A stretch of 64,000 bases of DNA from Actinomycetota bacterium (GCA_016213625.1 JACQZZ010000075.1:62001-126000), one strand, 5' to 3'. Shown: positions 51,738 through 61,384, counted from the first letter of the stretch. A program made the numbers and translations. Notes: generated by a model from the letters alone, not told the origin.

Positions 51738-51995
51738 ATGCGACCTCAGCGGATCGAGCCCGGAGCCGGGCAGGAGAGTGTGTGGGACTACCCGCGGCCA
51801 CCGGCGGTGGTGCCGTTCCCCGGCCGAGTGCGCATCGTGCACGGCGGCCATCTGGCGTTCTACGCACAGCTGATGGACGAATGCTGGGTGGACGACGAGC
51901 AGGTGCAGCCCAACCCCGGCAACTTCTACGGCGGATGGATCACGTCGGCCGTCGTGGGCCCGTTCAAGGGCGGGCCGGGCACGAGGAGGTGGTGA
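51738..51995 (+). CDS. Internally deleted DUF427 protein
   Basis: An 85-residue protein. The first about 37 residues (RIEPGAGQESVWDYPRPP...RVRIVHGG) and the last about 48 (HLAFYAQLMDECWVDDEQVQPNPGNFYGGWITSAVVGPFKG) match the two ends of DUF427 proteins. The middle of that family (VLETSHPPTYYLP and CEWKGRASY-type segments, roughly 80-100 residues) is missing, with the frame kept. GACAAT precedes the ATG at 51738 by 7 bases. It could be a natural short form or a decayed gene. Confidence 0.7.
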   Translation: MRPQRIEPGAGQESVWDYPRPPAVVPFPGRVRIVHGGHLAFYAQLMDECWVDDEQVQPNPGNFYGGWITSAVVGPFKGGPGTRRW

Positions 51996-52027
51996 AGCCG
52001 CCCCTGCAGGTCACGCCGGTAGCGTGA

Positions 52028-53173
52028 ATGGCCGTGGACAGCGGCCGGCAGCGAGTGCCCTATTTCGAGCGGCCCGCACCGCCCCACGACTGGCGGTGGA
52101 CCGTCGGGCTCGTGGGCAAGGTGTTCATCACCCTGGGCATCCTGATGTTCGCGTTCGTCGCCTACCAGCTGTGGGGCACAGGCATCCAGACGGCACAGGC
52201 GCAGAACGATCTGGAGAACCAGTTCCAGGAGTTGCTCGAGAGCACCACCACGTCGACGACCACATCGACGACGGTGGCCGACACCGTGCCTGACACGGTG
52301 CCCGACACCGTGCCCGAGTCGGCCACGACCACGATTCCGGTGGCACCCGCCGGGCCGCTCACCGAAGGGTCGCCCGTCGCCCAGTTGAAGATCCCGTCCA
52401 TCGGACTCGACTGGACCGTCATCGAGGGTGTCGGCGTGCAGGATCTGAAGGAGGGACCGGGCCACTTCCCCGAGACGCCGCTGCCCGGTCAACTGGGCAA
52501 CGCCGCCATCGCCGGCCACCGCACCACCTACGGCGCACCGTTCTTCGATCTCGACAAGGTGAAGGTGGGCGATCTCATCGAGGTCGACACCCTGGCCGGG
52601 GCGTACACGTACCAGGTCACCGGCTCGACGGTGGTCAAGCCGTCGGAGTACGCGGCCGTCATCCCCACCATCGACCCCAACGTGGCCACGCTCACCCTCG
52701 CCACCTGCACCCCGGCGTACACCGCTCGCGACCGCCTCATCATCGTGGCCACGCTGGTGCCCGAGCAGAGTGCGCAGGTGTACCGACCGGCGAGCAGCAC
52801 GGCGACCGACGACACCGTGCCGACCGTGCTCCCCACCGAGACCCTGCCCGACGAGAGCGTGCCCGACACGACCGGCGACACGACCGGCGCCACGACCGGC
52901 GCCACCACGACCACGGTCGCCGGCGCCGTCACCATCGATGAGGCCGCTCCCGACACCGACGCATTCGCCCAGGGCTGGTTCGACGACGCGGGCGCCATTC
53001 CCCAAGTGCTGCTATGGGGACTCGCGATGCTCGGCGTGGTCATGTTCGCCTGGTACATCGGCAAGCGCGCCAACCGGCTGTGGGTGAGCGTCCTGGTCGG
53101 GGCCATCCCCTTCGTGGTCGTGCTCTACTTCTTCTTCGAGAACGTCAACCGCCTGCTGCCCCCGAGCATCTGA
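52028..53173 (+). CDS. Class E-like sortase with C-terminal membrane hairpin
   Basis: A 381-residue surface transpeptidase. N-terminal helix about 28-48, Thr-rich linker, then the sortase domain (about 113-250). The catalytic residues are H164 (AIAGHRTTYG), C227 (TLATCTP) and Arg in TARDRLIIVA. TLxTCTP is the class D/E pattern. A second Thr/Asp-rich linker leads to two further helices (about 325-343 and 347-367), unusual for sortases. ATG 52028. GTG 52034 (8 bases after TAGCGT) may be the real start. No sorted substrate with an LPxTG/LAxTG tail is obvious nearby. Confidence 0.87.
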   Translation: MAVDSGRQRVPYFERPAPPHDWRWTVGLVGKVFITLGILMFAFVAYQLWGTGIQTAQAQNDLENQFQELLESTTTSTTTSTTVADTVPDTVPDTVPESATTTIPVAPAGPLTEGSPVAQLKIPSIGLDWTVIEGVGVQDLKEGPGHFPETPLPGQLGNAAIAGHRTTYGAPFFDLDKVKVGDLIEVDTLAGAYTYQVTGSTVVKPSEYAAVIPTIDPNVATLTLATCTPAYTARDRLIIVATLVPEQSAQVYRPASSTATDDTVPTVLPTETLPDESVPDTTGDTTGATTGATTTTVAGAVTIDEAAPDTDAFAQGWFDDAGAIPQVLLWGLAMLGVVMFAWYIGKRANRLWVSVLVGAIPFVVVLYFFFENVNRLLPPSI

Positions 53174-53188
53174 CCCGAGCGATCGAGC

Positions 53189-53467
53189 ATGACCGACACC
53201 CCCACCCCCACCCCACGCGTCGACCCGGTGCGCGCCAAGCGCGCGAAGGTGGCCAAGTACACGCTGCTCGCCAATCGCATCGGCTACCTGTTCTTCGCGG
53301 TGGCCATCGCCACCTTCGTCATCGGCTTCGCGATCAGCTTCAACGGCGCGGTGTCGGCCATCGTCATCGGCTGCATCATCATCGGGTCCGTCCTCCTGGC
53401 GCCGGCCATCGTGCTCGGCTACGCGGTGAAGGCCGCCGAGCGCGACGACCGCGAGCGGGGTCTCTGA
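53189..53467 (+). CDS. Small two-helix membrane protein
   Basis: A 92-residue protein. A Pro/Thr-rich, then basic head (RAKRAKVAKY) is followed by two hydrophobic helices (about 28-50 and 54-78) and a charged tail (KAAERDDRERGL). It lies 15 bases behind the sortase and is probably co-transcribed. No family recognised. Confidence 0.65.
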   Translation: MTDTPTPTPRVDPVRAKRAKVAKYTLLANRIGYLFFAVAIATFVIGFAISFNGAVSAIVIGCIIIGSVLLAPAIVLGYAVKAAERDDRERGL

Positions 53468-53493
53468 CCAGGTTTCATCACTGCCACCGAGTT

Positions 53494-53509
53494 GTTACTC
53501 TCTGGTAAC
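53494..53509. promoter_or_regulatory. Inverted repeat upstream of the TetR gene
   Basis: GTTAC-TCTCTG-GTAAC, four bases before the ATG at 53514 and overlapping the likely promoter. Candidate autoregulatory operator. Confidence 0.45.
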
Positions 53510-53513
53510 CCTT

Positions 53514-54101
53514 ATGAGCATGCGCCTTCCCGCCCCAGCCCGACGCGAACAGATCCTCGACGTGTCGGTGCAGGTGTTCGCCCATCGCGGCTTCCACTCC
53601 ACCTCGATGAACGACGTGGCCGAGGCCGCCGGCGTCACCAAGCCCGTGCTCTACCAGCACTTCGACAGCAAGCAAGATCTCTACATGGCCCTGCTCGAAG
53701 AGGCCGGCACCCGCCTGCGCAACGCGGTGCGCAAGGCCGTCACCGACGCCACCTCCGGCAAGGAGCAGACCGAGCGCGGCTTCAAGGCCTACTTCCGTTG
53801 GGTGGCCGACGACCACGATGCGTTCCTGCTGCTGTTCGGCTCGCGAGCCAACCGCGACGAAGAGAGCACCATCGCCATCCGCCGCATCACGGCCGAGGCG
53901 GCCAACGCCATCGCACCGCTCATCGCCGCCGACATCGAAGGCGAACACCAGGAGATGCTGGCCCACGGGCTGGTGGGTTTGGCCGAAGGCGTCAGCCGTC
54001 ACCTCGTGGAGCGGGGCGAACGATTCGACCCCGAGGTGCTCGGCCAGCAGATCGCCGACCTCGCCTGGGCCGGCCTGCGCGCCGTGCACCGCAACGGCTG
54101 A
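53514..54101 (+). CDS. TetR-family transcriptional regulator
   Basis: A 195-residue regulator. The helix-turn-helix (about 10-55) reads RREQILDVSVQVFAHRGFHSTSMNDVAEAAGVTKPVLYQHFDSKQDLY in overlapping segments. The ligand domain carries a TetR C-terminal pattern (FKAYFRWVADDHDAFLLLFGSRANRDEE) seen in many mycobacterial-type TetRs. A palindrome overlaps its promoter. Target genes beyond itself are unknown. An ATG at 53520 is an alternative start. Confidence 0.87.
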   Translation: MSMRLPAPARREQILDVSVQVFAHRGFHSTSMNDVAEAAGVTKPVLYQHFDSKQDLYMALLEEAGTRLRNAVRKAVTDATSGKEQTERGFKAYFRWVADDHDAFLLLFGSRANRDEESTIAIRRITAEAANAIAPLIAADIEGEHQEMLAHGLVGLAEGVSRHLVERGERFDPEVLGQQIADLAWAGLRAVHRNG

Positions 54102-54135
54102 CACGCCCACGCCAGGACACACGCTGGGCTGAAGG

Positions 54136-55158
54136 TCAGAACAGCGGCACCACACCGGGAAGGTCGTGGCGGAACTCGCCGTGGTCGAGGTAGTGGCGGA
54201 GCTTGACGAACGTGTTCGCGGCGTAGGTGGGCAGCATGTCGCGGAAGTCGGCGCTCGACGTGCCGAGCAGTTCGTTCAGCAACAGCACGTTGCGACCGAC
54301 CAGGAGCGCCTCGAACCGATCGTGCGACACGGCGGGCAGCGGGCGCAGGCTGGCATAGCCCTCGAAGAGCGCGTCGACGAGCTCCCGGCGAGGGCGGAGG
54401 TAGTAGGTGGAGACGCCCAGATCGTGCGCCGGCACACCGATGACGCAGTCGTCGAAGTCGAACACCGACAGCCGGCCGCGGTACCACTTCATGTTCGCGA
54501 GGTGGAGATCGGCGTGCAGCACGTGTGGAGTGGCCGACCCGAACACCGCAGCGAAGTGCTGCTGCACCTGAGGAATCACGTGCTCCAGTACCTCGCGTCG
54601 CTCCGGTGTGAGCAGCGGATGATCGACCTGCAGGTACTGACTTCCGTGCATGAACAGTTCGTCGCTGGCCGGCAATGACGCGTCGGGCGGCAGCGACCAC
54701 TGTTCGGCATGGGTGTGCATCCGGGCCGTGGCCTGACCGGCCGCACGAAGATGGACCGGCGCGGCGCGTTCCTCCACGTTCGGGCCCGACAGCCATCCGA
54801 ACAGTGCCGCCGGCAACTGTCGACCGAGCGAGGGCACCCACACTGCGGTGGTGAGGCCACCGGCGCTCGTGAGCTGCGGCACCGGCACCGACACCTCGGT
54901 GTCGCGCGACAGCGCGTCGATCCAGGCCATCTCGGCCCGCAGCTCGGAGGCGGTCTTGTGCGAGTTGACGTTGATCCGCAGTGCGAACGTGCGCTGATCG
55001 ATGGTGTCGACCCGGAACGTGGTGTTGTAGCCGTGGTACACCAGGCGAAGGCGTGCCACCTCCAGCGGATAGGCGGTCAGGGCCTCGAACGCGGCCGCGC
55101 GCAGCCGCACCACCTGCGACCGGGCCGACAGCAACTCGAACTGCTCGGCGGGGGTCAC
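54136..55158 (-). CDS. APH-family phosphotransferase
   Basis: A 340-residue protein-kinase-like small-molecule kinase. The catalytic loop is VLHADLHLANMKW (HxDxxxxN) and the metal site is VFDFDDCVIG. An upstream lysine lies in TFALRINVNSHKT. The pattern resembles SrkA/homoserine-kinase-II-like enzymes more than aminoglycoside kinases. GTG at 55158 overlaps the lhr stop by 4 bases, so it is translated after the helicase. Substrate unknown. Confidence 0.83.
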   Translation of the reverse strand: MTPAEQFELLSARSQVVRLRAAAFEALTAYPLEVARLRLVYHGYNTTFRVDTIDQRTFALRINVNSHKTASELRAEMAWIDALSRDTEVSVPVPQLTSAGGLTTAVWVPSLGRQLPAALFGWLSGPNVEERAAPVHLRAAGQATARMHTHAEQWSLPPDASLPASDELFMHGSQYLQVDHPLLTPERREVLEHVIPQVQQHFAAVFGSATPHVLHADLHLANMKWYRGRLSVFDFDDCVIGVPAHDLGVSTYYLRPRRELVDALFEGYASLRPLPAVSHDRFEALLVGRNVLLLNELLGTSSADFRDMLPTYAANTFVKLRHYLDHGEFRHDLPGVVPLF

Positions 55159-58100
55159 GCGCGCATCACCCAGCCGCGGTAGCCCTCGACGAAACCGGCG
55201 AGTTGCAGCGCGGCGGACCACGTCGACTGCGGGGTGATGGCTTCACCGTTCACCTTGCGCACCTCCACGGTGCGCACCCGACCGTCCTTCACCAGCCCGG
55301 CCATCGCCTCGGCCCAGGCCGTGTCGCGCTCGGCCAACGGGAAGGTGACCAGGTGGTGAGACCGTCGATCGAACCACACCATGGGCACACCGTCGCGCAG
55401 CACCACCGAGGCACCAGCGGCTCGGGCAGGTCGACCGGGCGAGTCGGGCCAACCGATCGCGGCACCGTACGGCTGTGCGGGGTCGGTGGCAGCGAGCACC
55501 ACGGGCGGCGCAGCGGTGTCGGGGTGGAGCAGCGGATCGGCCACCTCTCGGGCCGAACGCAGGCGGTCGACCGCGCCCGGCAGACCGAACTGCGCGGCAC
55601 CGAGGCCCGACACGAAGTAGCCACGTCGGGCGTTGCCCCGTTCCTCGAGCACCTTCAGCACGCCGTAGACGCTGGCGTACCCGCCGACCACGTTCTCGGC
55701 CAGCACGGCCTCGCGGGTGACCACGCCGTATCGCTCGAGCAACTGCAACGCGGTGGTGTGCGCCACCAGCGTGGGCGCCGGCACGGGTTCCAGCAGTGGC
55801 GCCACGAGACTCCATCGGCCGGCGCCCATCGGCGGCCCGATGCGGTTCAGGCGACCAGGGCGCGGCCGCGCCCGCACGCCCGGCTTCGCCACGGCGCCCT
55901 TGGAGCCGAGACCCTTCGACGACAGCATGGTGCGCAACGGGGCGAGCGAGTCGTTGGTGACCTCGCCGCACCACACCAGATCCCACAGCGCGGCCAGCAC
56001 CTCGGCCTCGGTGGCGTCGTTGGCCGCGCCGCGCAGCGCGCTCCAGAAGCTCGCCCCTCGCTGGGCCAGATGTGCGCGGAGCAGGTCGTGCACTGCGCCC
56101 TGAGGAGGATCGACGGGTTCCCACGCCCCGGCCAGCAACGGCAGTTGATCGGCGAAGAACAACCGGATGCGTCCGTCGCTGGCGCCGAGAGCGCCCGCCC
56201 CCACCCACACCAGGTCGCCGGAGGTGCACAACTCGTCGAGGTCGGCCGAGCGGTACCCGCGCAGGCGAGCCGGCAGCAGCTCGGACTCGAGCGAGCTGGC
56301 CACGACCGCCGCTCCCTGCAACTGGCCCAGCGCCTCGATGAGCGCGTCGACGCCTCGTCGGTCGCTGCCGATGCCGTGCCAGGCCTGCACGAACCGTGCG
56401 TACGCCTCGGGTTCCACCGGCTCGACCTCGCGGCGGAGCGCGGCGAGTGAGCGCCGGCGGATCTGTCGCAGCACATCGCCGTCGCACCACTCGCGACCTG
56501 ATCCGTTGGGACGGAACTCGCCGTGCACCACGCGGTCCTCGGCCTCCAACGCCACCAGCGCACCGGTGGCGCGATCCGCGGAGATGCCGAAGCGGGCCGC
56601 CAGGTCGTCGACGAGGAACGGCCCGTGTGTGCGCGCGTAGCGGGCGACCAGTGACTCGAGTGGATGCGGCACCGGCTCGGTGAAGGCACGGGGAAGGCCG
56701 AGCGGCACGTTGCACCCGAGTGCGTCGCGATAGCGAGCCGCATCGTCGGCGGCGATGAACCGGCGGACGCCCGCCACCGCCACCTCGATGGACCGGCGGT
56801 CGTGCACCAGCTCGGCCAGCCAGGCCGCGCCATCCGTGCCCTCGCAACGCAGGTCCACCTCGCCGGGGTCGAGATCGCCCACCTTGCGCAGCACGTCGTG
56901 CAACTCGTCGGCCGTACGGGCGCGCCGGCCGTCGGCCAGCAGTTGCAGTTCGAGCTCGATGTCGGCGAGCGCGCCGGGGTCGAGCAGCTCGCGCAGTTCT
57001 TCAGCGCCGAGCAGGTCGCGCAGCAGGTCGCGATCCAGCGACAACGCGGCGGCCCGACGCTCGGCCAGTGGCGCGTCGCCCTCGTACATGTACGCGGCGA
57101 TCCAGTTGAACAGCAGGCTCTGGGCGAACGGTGAGGCCTTCACCGTGTCGACGGTGACGACGCGCACGGTGCGATTTCGCAACTGCGTCAGCACCTCGCG
57201 CAGCGCGGGCAGGTCGAACACATCCTGCAGACACTCTCGAGAGGTCTCCAACAGCACCGGGAACGTGGGGAACTTCGAGGCCACCGCCAGCAGGTCGGCC
57301 GCACGCTGGCGTTGCTGCCACAACGGGGTGCGCTGGTCGGGCCGACGGCGCGGCAACAGCAGCGAACGTGCCGCGCACTCACGGAATCGGGCCGCGAACA
57401 GCGAGGTCTGCGGCAGCGCGTCCATCACCAGTTCGTCGATGTCGTCGGGCGAGATGATGAGGTCGTCGAGCGGCAGTTCGTCGGCGGCCTCGGGCAGGCG
57501 CAGCACGATGCCGTCGTCGGTCCACATCATCTCCACCGGGATCTCGAACCGCTCGGTCATCCGTCGTTGGATGGCCATGGCCCATGGCGCGTGCACCGGT
57601 GTGCCGAACGGGCTGAGGATGCACACCCGCCAGTCGCCGATCTCGTCGCGGAAGCGTTCGACCACGATGGTGCGGTCGTCGGGCACCACACCGGTGGCCG
57701 CGGCCTGCTCGTCGAGGTAGGTGATGACGTTGGTGGCGGCGAGCGCGTCGAGCGAGTAGTCGTTGATGAGCGAGCCGAGCGCGGTGTCGACCGGCATCTG
57801 GCGCACCTCGCGCTGGAACGCACCCAGCGCACGACCGAGTTCGAGCGGACGGCCCGGTCGGTCGCCGTGCCAGAACGGCATCTTCCCCGGCTGCCCGGGC
57901 GCGGGCGTGACGATGACCCGCTCGAACGTGATGTCCTCGATGCGCCAGGTGCTTGCACCCAACAGGAAGGTCTCGCCGGCTCGGCTCTCGTAGACCATCT
58001 CCTCGTCGAGTTCGCCGACGCGAGTGCCATCGGGCAGGAACACGCCGAACAGGCCACGATCGGGGATGGTGCCGCCGCTCATGATGGCCAACCGCTTCGA

Positions 58101-59645
58101 GCCGTCGCGGGCACGCAGGGTGCCGTTCACCCGGTCCCACACGATGCGCGGGCGGAGTTCGTTGAAGTCGTCGCTCGGGTACCGACCGCTCAACAGATCG
58201 AGCACGTTGCGGAAGAGGTCGTCACTGAGCTCGGCGAAGCAAGCCGCGCCGCGCACCATCGCGGCCACCTGGTCGACCGTGCAGTCGGGGTGCATGCTCA
58301 CGTGGGCGACGATCTGCTGCGCCAACACGTCGAGCGGGTTGCGCAGGAACCGCGACGTCTCGATGAGTCCTTCGCGCATGCGCCGGGTGACGACCGCGGC
58401 CTCCAAAAGGTCGCCGCGGTGCTTGGGGTAGAGCGTGCCCTTGCTGGGCTCGCCCACGCTGTGGCCGGCGCGCCCGATGCGCTGCAACCCACGCGACACC
58501 GCGCCGGGCGACTCGACCTGGATGACCAGATCGACCGCCCCCATGTCGATGCCCAGCTCCAGGCTGCTGGTGGCGACGATGGCGCGCAGCTCGCCGCGCT
58601 TCAGTTCGTCCTCGATGACCACTCGTTGCTCTCTCGCCAGTGAGCCGTGGTGTGCCTTCACCAGCTCACCTTCCACTCCGTTGTCGGCGGCGAGCTCGTT
58701 GAGGCGGGCGGCCAGCCGCTCGGCCTGACGACGGGCGTTGCAGAAGATGATGGTGCTTCGGTGCGCGAGCACCTGTTGCAGGATGCGCGGGTAGATGCTC
58801 GGCCAGATGCTGTTGCGCTGCCCAGCCAACGCTTCGCTGGCAGGGCCGCTGCGCAGCTCGCTGACCACCTGCCCCATGGCACCCATGTCGTCGACAGGCA
58901 CCACGACTTCCACGTCGAGCGGCTTGCGGATGCCGGCATCGATGATGGCCACCGGTCGGCGCCGACCGTCGGCGCCGTGGCCGCCCAGGAAGTGGGCGAT
59001 CTCCTCCAGCGGACGCTGCGTGGCGCTGAGGCCGATGCGCTGCGGCGGCCGCTTCGTGACCTGTTCGAGCCGCTCGAGGCTGAGCATCAGGTGGGCGCCG
59101 CGCTTGGTGGTTGCCATGGCGTGGATCTCGTCGATGATGACCGTGTCGACGTTGACCAGGGTGCTGCGCACCTCACTGGTGAGCATGAGGTACAGGCTCT
59201 CGGGAGTGGTGATGAGCAGGTCGACCGGGCGGCGCTGCAGCGCCTGGCGGTCGCGCGGGCTGGTGTCGCCGGTGCGCATGGCCACCGTGGGTTCCACGAA
59301 CGGCACATCCAACCGCTCGGCGGCCAGGCGGATGCCCATGAGCGGCGAGCGCAGGTTCTTCTCGACGTCGAACGCCAGCGCTCTCAGCGGCGAGATGTAG
59401 AGCACCCGGGTGCGCGCCTTCGGATCGATCGGCTCGCCCTCCACCGGCGTGACCAATCGGTCGATGGAGCTCAGGAACGCGGTGAGGGTCTTGCCGCTGC
59501 CAGTGGGCGCGCACACCAGTGTGTGCTGCCCGCTGCGGATGGCCGGCCACCCCTGCACCTGGGGCGGCGTGGGCTCGGGGAAGGACGCGCCGAACCACTC
59601 GCGCACCGCGGGCGAGAACCCGTGCAGCACCTGATGGTCGGCCAT
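55155..59645 (-). CDS. lhr: Lhr-type superfamily 2 helicase
   Basis: A 1496-residue, 3'-to-5' ATP-dependent DNA (RNA:DNA) helicase, close to the 1507-residue mycobacterial Lhr, whose gene is induced by DNA damage. Motif I CAPTGSGKT, Ia SPLRALAFD, II DEIH (IIDEIHAMATTKRGAH), III SAT, IV IIFCNARRQAERLA, V VATSSLELGIDMGAVDLVIQ, VI QRIGRAGHSVG. A winged helix and Lhr core domain follow. The long C-terminal region (about 860-1496) forms the Lhr oligomerisation (C-terminal) part. The ATG at 59645 lies 6 bases after TAGCCT. Confidence 0.95.
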   Translation of the reverse strand: MADHQVLHGFSPAVREWFGASFPEPTPPQVQGWPAIRSGQHTLVCAPTGSGKTLTAFLSSIDRLVTPVEGEPIDPKARTRVLYISPLRALAFDVEKNLRSPLMGIRLAAERLDVPFVEPTVAMRTGDTSPRDRQALQRRPVDLLITTPESLYLMLTSEVRSTLVNVDTVIIDEIHAMATTKRGAHLMLSLERLEQVTKRPPQRIGLSATQRPLEEIAHFLGGHGADGRRRPVAIIDAGIRKPLDVEVVVPVDDMGAMGQVVSELRSGPASEALAGQRNSIWPSIYPRILQQVLAHRSTIIFCNARRQAERLAARLNELAADNGVEGELVKAHHGSLAREQRVVIEDELKRGELRAIVATSSLELGIDMGAVDLVIQVESPGAVSRGLQRIGRAGHSVGEPSKGTLYPKHRGDLLEAAVVTRRMREGLIETSRFLRNPLDVLAQQIVAHVSMHPDCTVDQVAAMVRGAACFAELSDDLFRNVLDLLSGRYPSDDFNELRPRIVWDRVNGTLRARDGSKRLAIMSGGTIPDRGLFGVFLPDGTRVGELDEEMVYESRAGETFLLGASTWRIEDITFERVIVTPAPGQPGKMPFWHGDRPGRPLELGRALGAFQREVRQMPVDTALGSLINDYSLDALAATNVITYLDEQAAATGVVPDDRTIVVERFRDEIGDWRVCILSPFGTPVHAPWAMAIQRRMTERFEIPVEMMWTDDGIVLRLPEAADELPLDDLIISPDDIDELVMDALPQTSLFAARFRECAARSLLLPRRRPDQRTPLWQQRQRAADLLAVASKFPTFPVLLETSRECLQDVFDLPALREVLTQLRNRTVRVVTVDTVKASPFAQSLLFNWIAAYMYEGDAPLAERRAAALSLDRDLLRDLLGAEELRELLDPGALADIELELQLLADGRRARTADELHDVLRKVGDLDPGEVDLRCEGTDGAAWLAELVHDRRSIEVAVAGVRRFIAADDAARYRDALGCNVPLGLPRAFTEPVPHPLESLVARYARTHGPFLVDDLAARFGISADRATGALVALEAEDRVVHGEFRPNGSGREWCDGDVLRQIRRRSLAALRREVEPVEPEAYARFVQAWHGIGSDRRGVDALIEALGQLQGAAVVASSLESELLPARLRGYRSADLDELCTSGDLVWVGAGALGASDGRIRLFFADQLPLLAGAWEPVDPPQGAVHDLLRAHLAQRGASFWSALRGAANDATEAEVLAALWDLVWCGEVTNDSLAPLRTMLSSKGLGSKGAVAKPGVRARPRPGRLNRIGPPMGAGRWSLVAPLLEPVPAPTLVAHTTALQLLERYGVVTREAVLAENVVGGYASVYGVLKVLEERGNARRGYFVSGLGAAQFGLPGAVDRLRSAREVADPLLHPDTAAPPVVLAATDPAQPYGAAIGWPDSPGRPARAAGASVVLRDGVPMVWFDRRSHHLVTFPLAERDTAWAEAMAGLVKDGRVRTVEVRKVNGEAITPQSTWSAALQLAGFVEGYRGWVMRA

Positions 59646-59685
59646 GCCCGAAGGCTACGCCAGGGGTGTGACGTACGGTCGCTGG

Positions 59686-61260
59686 TCACAGCGGCGGATC
59701 GGGCAACGGCAGGGCGGGGGCGCTGAACGGGTCGGGTGCCGGTCCTGCGGGGTCGACCGTCTGGTACTGCGACATCATGTCGTGGTCCTCGTGGACGCCG
59801 TTGTGGCAATGGATCATGTACTTGCCCGGCAGGTCGAAGCACACCAGGATGCGGAGCTTCTCGTTCTCGCCGACGTGGAACGTGTCCTTCGGACCCACCT
59901 CGTACGGATACGGCGCCCTGCCGTTGCGGCTGAGCAGCCGAGCATCGACTCCGTGCGTGTGCATCGGGTGACTCCATCCACCTGAGTTGTTCTGGTACTC
60001 CCACACCTCGGTCGTCCCGAGCAGCGGCGAGGCCTCGACCAGCCGGAACCGACTGTCGATCACGTCGTGCCACGTGTGCCCGTTGATGGTCCACTCGCCG
60101 CCCTGTCGCTTCGTCCGCAGGTTCCGCACTCTCCGCGAGTCGGACGCCGGCCTCGTCATCACCGGGTTGTCGGGGGCCAACAGGGCCGGCACGTCGTTGT
60201 TCGCAGGGTCGAACGGCTCGTCGACCACATCGAAGGCCATGATGCGATCGGTGTTCGGGAAGTCCTCGTTGTACGGAAGGCTGTCGTTGCGCAATTCGAC
60301 CCGCGTGCCGGGTGGGTACTTCGCGAAGTCGATCACCACGTCGAACCGCTCACCGTTGACGTGACGCACCTTCGTCACCGAGATCGGCTGCGGAACGAGG
60401 CCGGCGTCGGTGGCGACGACGACGACCGGGTCGCCCGTGCTCAGCCGCCAGAACAGCGTGCGGGACACGCAGCCGTTCACCATCCGGAAACGGTACTTCC
60501 GCCGGTGCACGGTCATCCTCGGCCACGGGCGCCCGTTGACGAGCATCACGTCACCCCACAGACCCTTCAGGTCGTCGAGGTGCAGCGCCAGTTCACCATC
60601 GGCCTGGAACAGCGCATCGCTGAAGTGGAGCGGTACCTCGTAGTCGCCGCGAGGCAACCCGAACACGTCGTCGGCCGGGTCGTCGATCCAGTACTGCGCG
60701 GCGAGACCCATGTGGACGTTCGACCACGTGTGGTGCACCGCATGGTCGTGGAACCACATCGGGCGTGCGCACTCGTGGTTCTCCCAGACGTAGTCCTTGT
60801 ACTGACCAGGATGGATGATGTCGCTCGCGTAGCCGTCGTACTGCGGCTTCGACGCGCCGCCGTGCAGATGGATCGAGGTGTAGGCCTCGTACCCCAGCAC
60901 GGGGTGCAGGAACGGCAGCTCGTTGACGAACCTGGCCACCACTCGACGGCCGCGAGCGACCCTGAGCGTGGGACCGGGCACCGAGCCGTTGTACGCCCAC
61001 AGCGTGGTCGAGAACCCCGGGATGATCTCGGCGCGGATCGGCGCCATCACGATGCGGTGGTAATCGGTGGAGGCATCGGTCCGCAACGGAACGGCGAGCG
61101 GCGGCCGGGCGAACGGCACCGAGTACGGCTTCGGGAGGCGGCTCGTGGGCATGCGTCGGGGTGTCCCGGAGTGGGCGCGGGCCGGCAACGCGGCTGCTCC
61201 CACCAGTCCCGCCCCAACGATGACCCCCGCCCCCAACAACTGCCGCCTCGAGATGCCCAT
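59686..61260 (-). CDS. Multicopper oxidase, Tat-exported
   Basis: A 524-residue periplasmic or surface oxidase. The Tat signal is SRRQLLGAGVIVGAGLVGAAALPARA. Copper ligands are in SIHLHGGASKP, WFHDHAVHHTWSN, HPMHTHGVD and IHCHNGVHEDHDMM. The last is the T1/T3 HCHxxxHxxxxM element with an axial Met, as in CotA/phenoxazinone-synthase-type and bilirubin-oxidase-like enzymes. The substrate may be phenolic compounds, Mn(II) or Cu(I), and cannot be decided here. It is preceded by a palindrome and a TTGACG -35-like element. Confidence 0.92.
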   Translation of the reverse strand: MGISRRQLLGAGVIVGAGLVGAAALPARAHSGTPRRMPTSRLPKPYSVPFARPPLAVPLRTDASTDYHRIVMAPIRAEIIPGFSTTLWAYNGSVPGPTLRVARGRRVVARFVNELPFLHPVLGYEAYTSIHLHGGASKPQYDGYASDIIHPGQYKDYVWENHECARPMWFHDHAVHHTWSNVHMGLAAQYWIDDPADDVFGLPRGDYEVPLHFSDALFQADGELALHLDDLKGLWGDVMLVNGRPWPRMTVHRRKYRFRMVNGCVSRTLFWRLSTGDPVVVVATDAGLVPQPISVTKVRHVNGERFDVVIDFAKYPPGTRVELRNDSLPYNEDFPNTDRIMAFDVVDEPFDPANNDVPALLAPDNPVMTRPASDSRRVRNLRTKRQGGEWTINGHTWHDVIDSRFRLVEASPLLGTTEVWEYQNNSGGWSHPMHTHGVDARLLSRNGRAPYPYEVGPKDTFHVGENEKLRILVCFDLPGKYMIHCHNGVHEDHDMMSQYQTVDPAGPAPDPFSAPALPLPDPPL

Positions 61261-61323
61261 TCACGGAGTGTGAGATGTTCTCCCCTCGTTCGTCCAGCGG
61301 ACGTCCAAATTTCGTCAAAATGT

Positions 61324-61337
61324 TGGTCCTAGGACCA
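61324..61337. promoter_or_regulatory. Perfect palindrome upstream of the multicopper oxidase
   Basis: TGGTCCTAGGACCA lies 5 bases upstream of a minus-strand TTGACG (61318-61313), the place expected for an activator. It also precedes the small plus-strand ORF at 61385. Confidence 0.5.
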
Positions 61338-61384
61338 CGGAACGTGGGGACGGAGGTGCGGGCGGGCCCGCGTACAGTGCAGGG

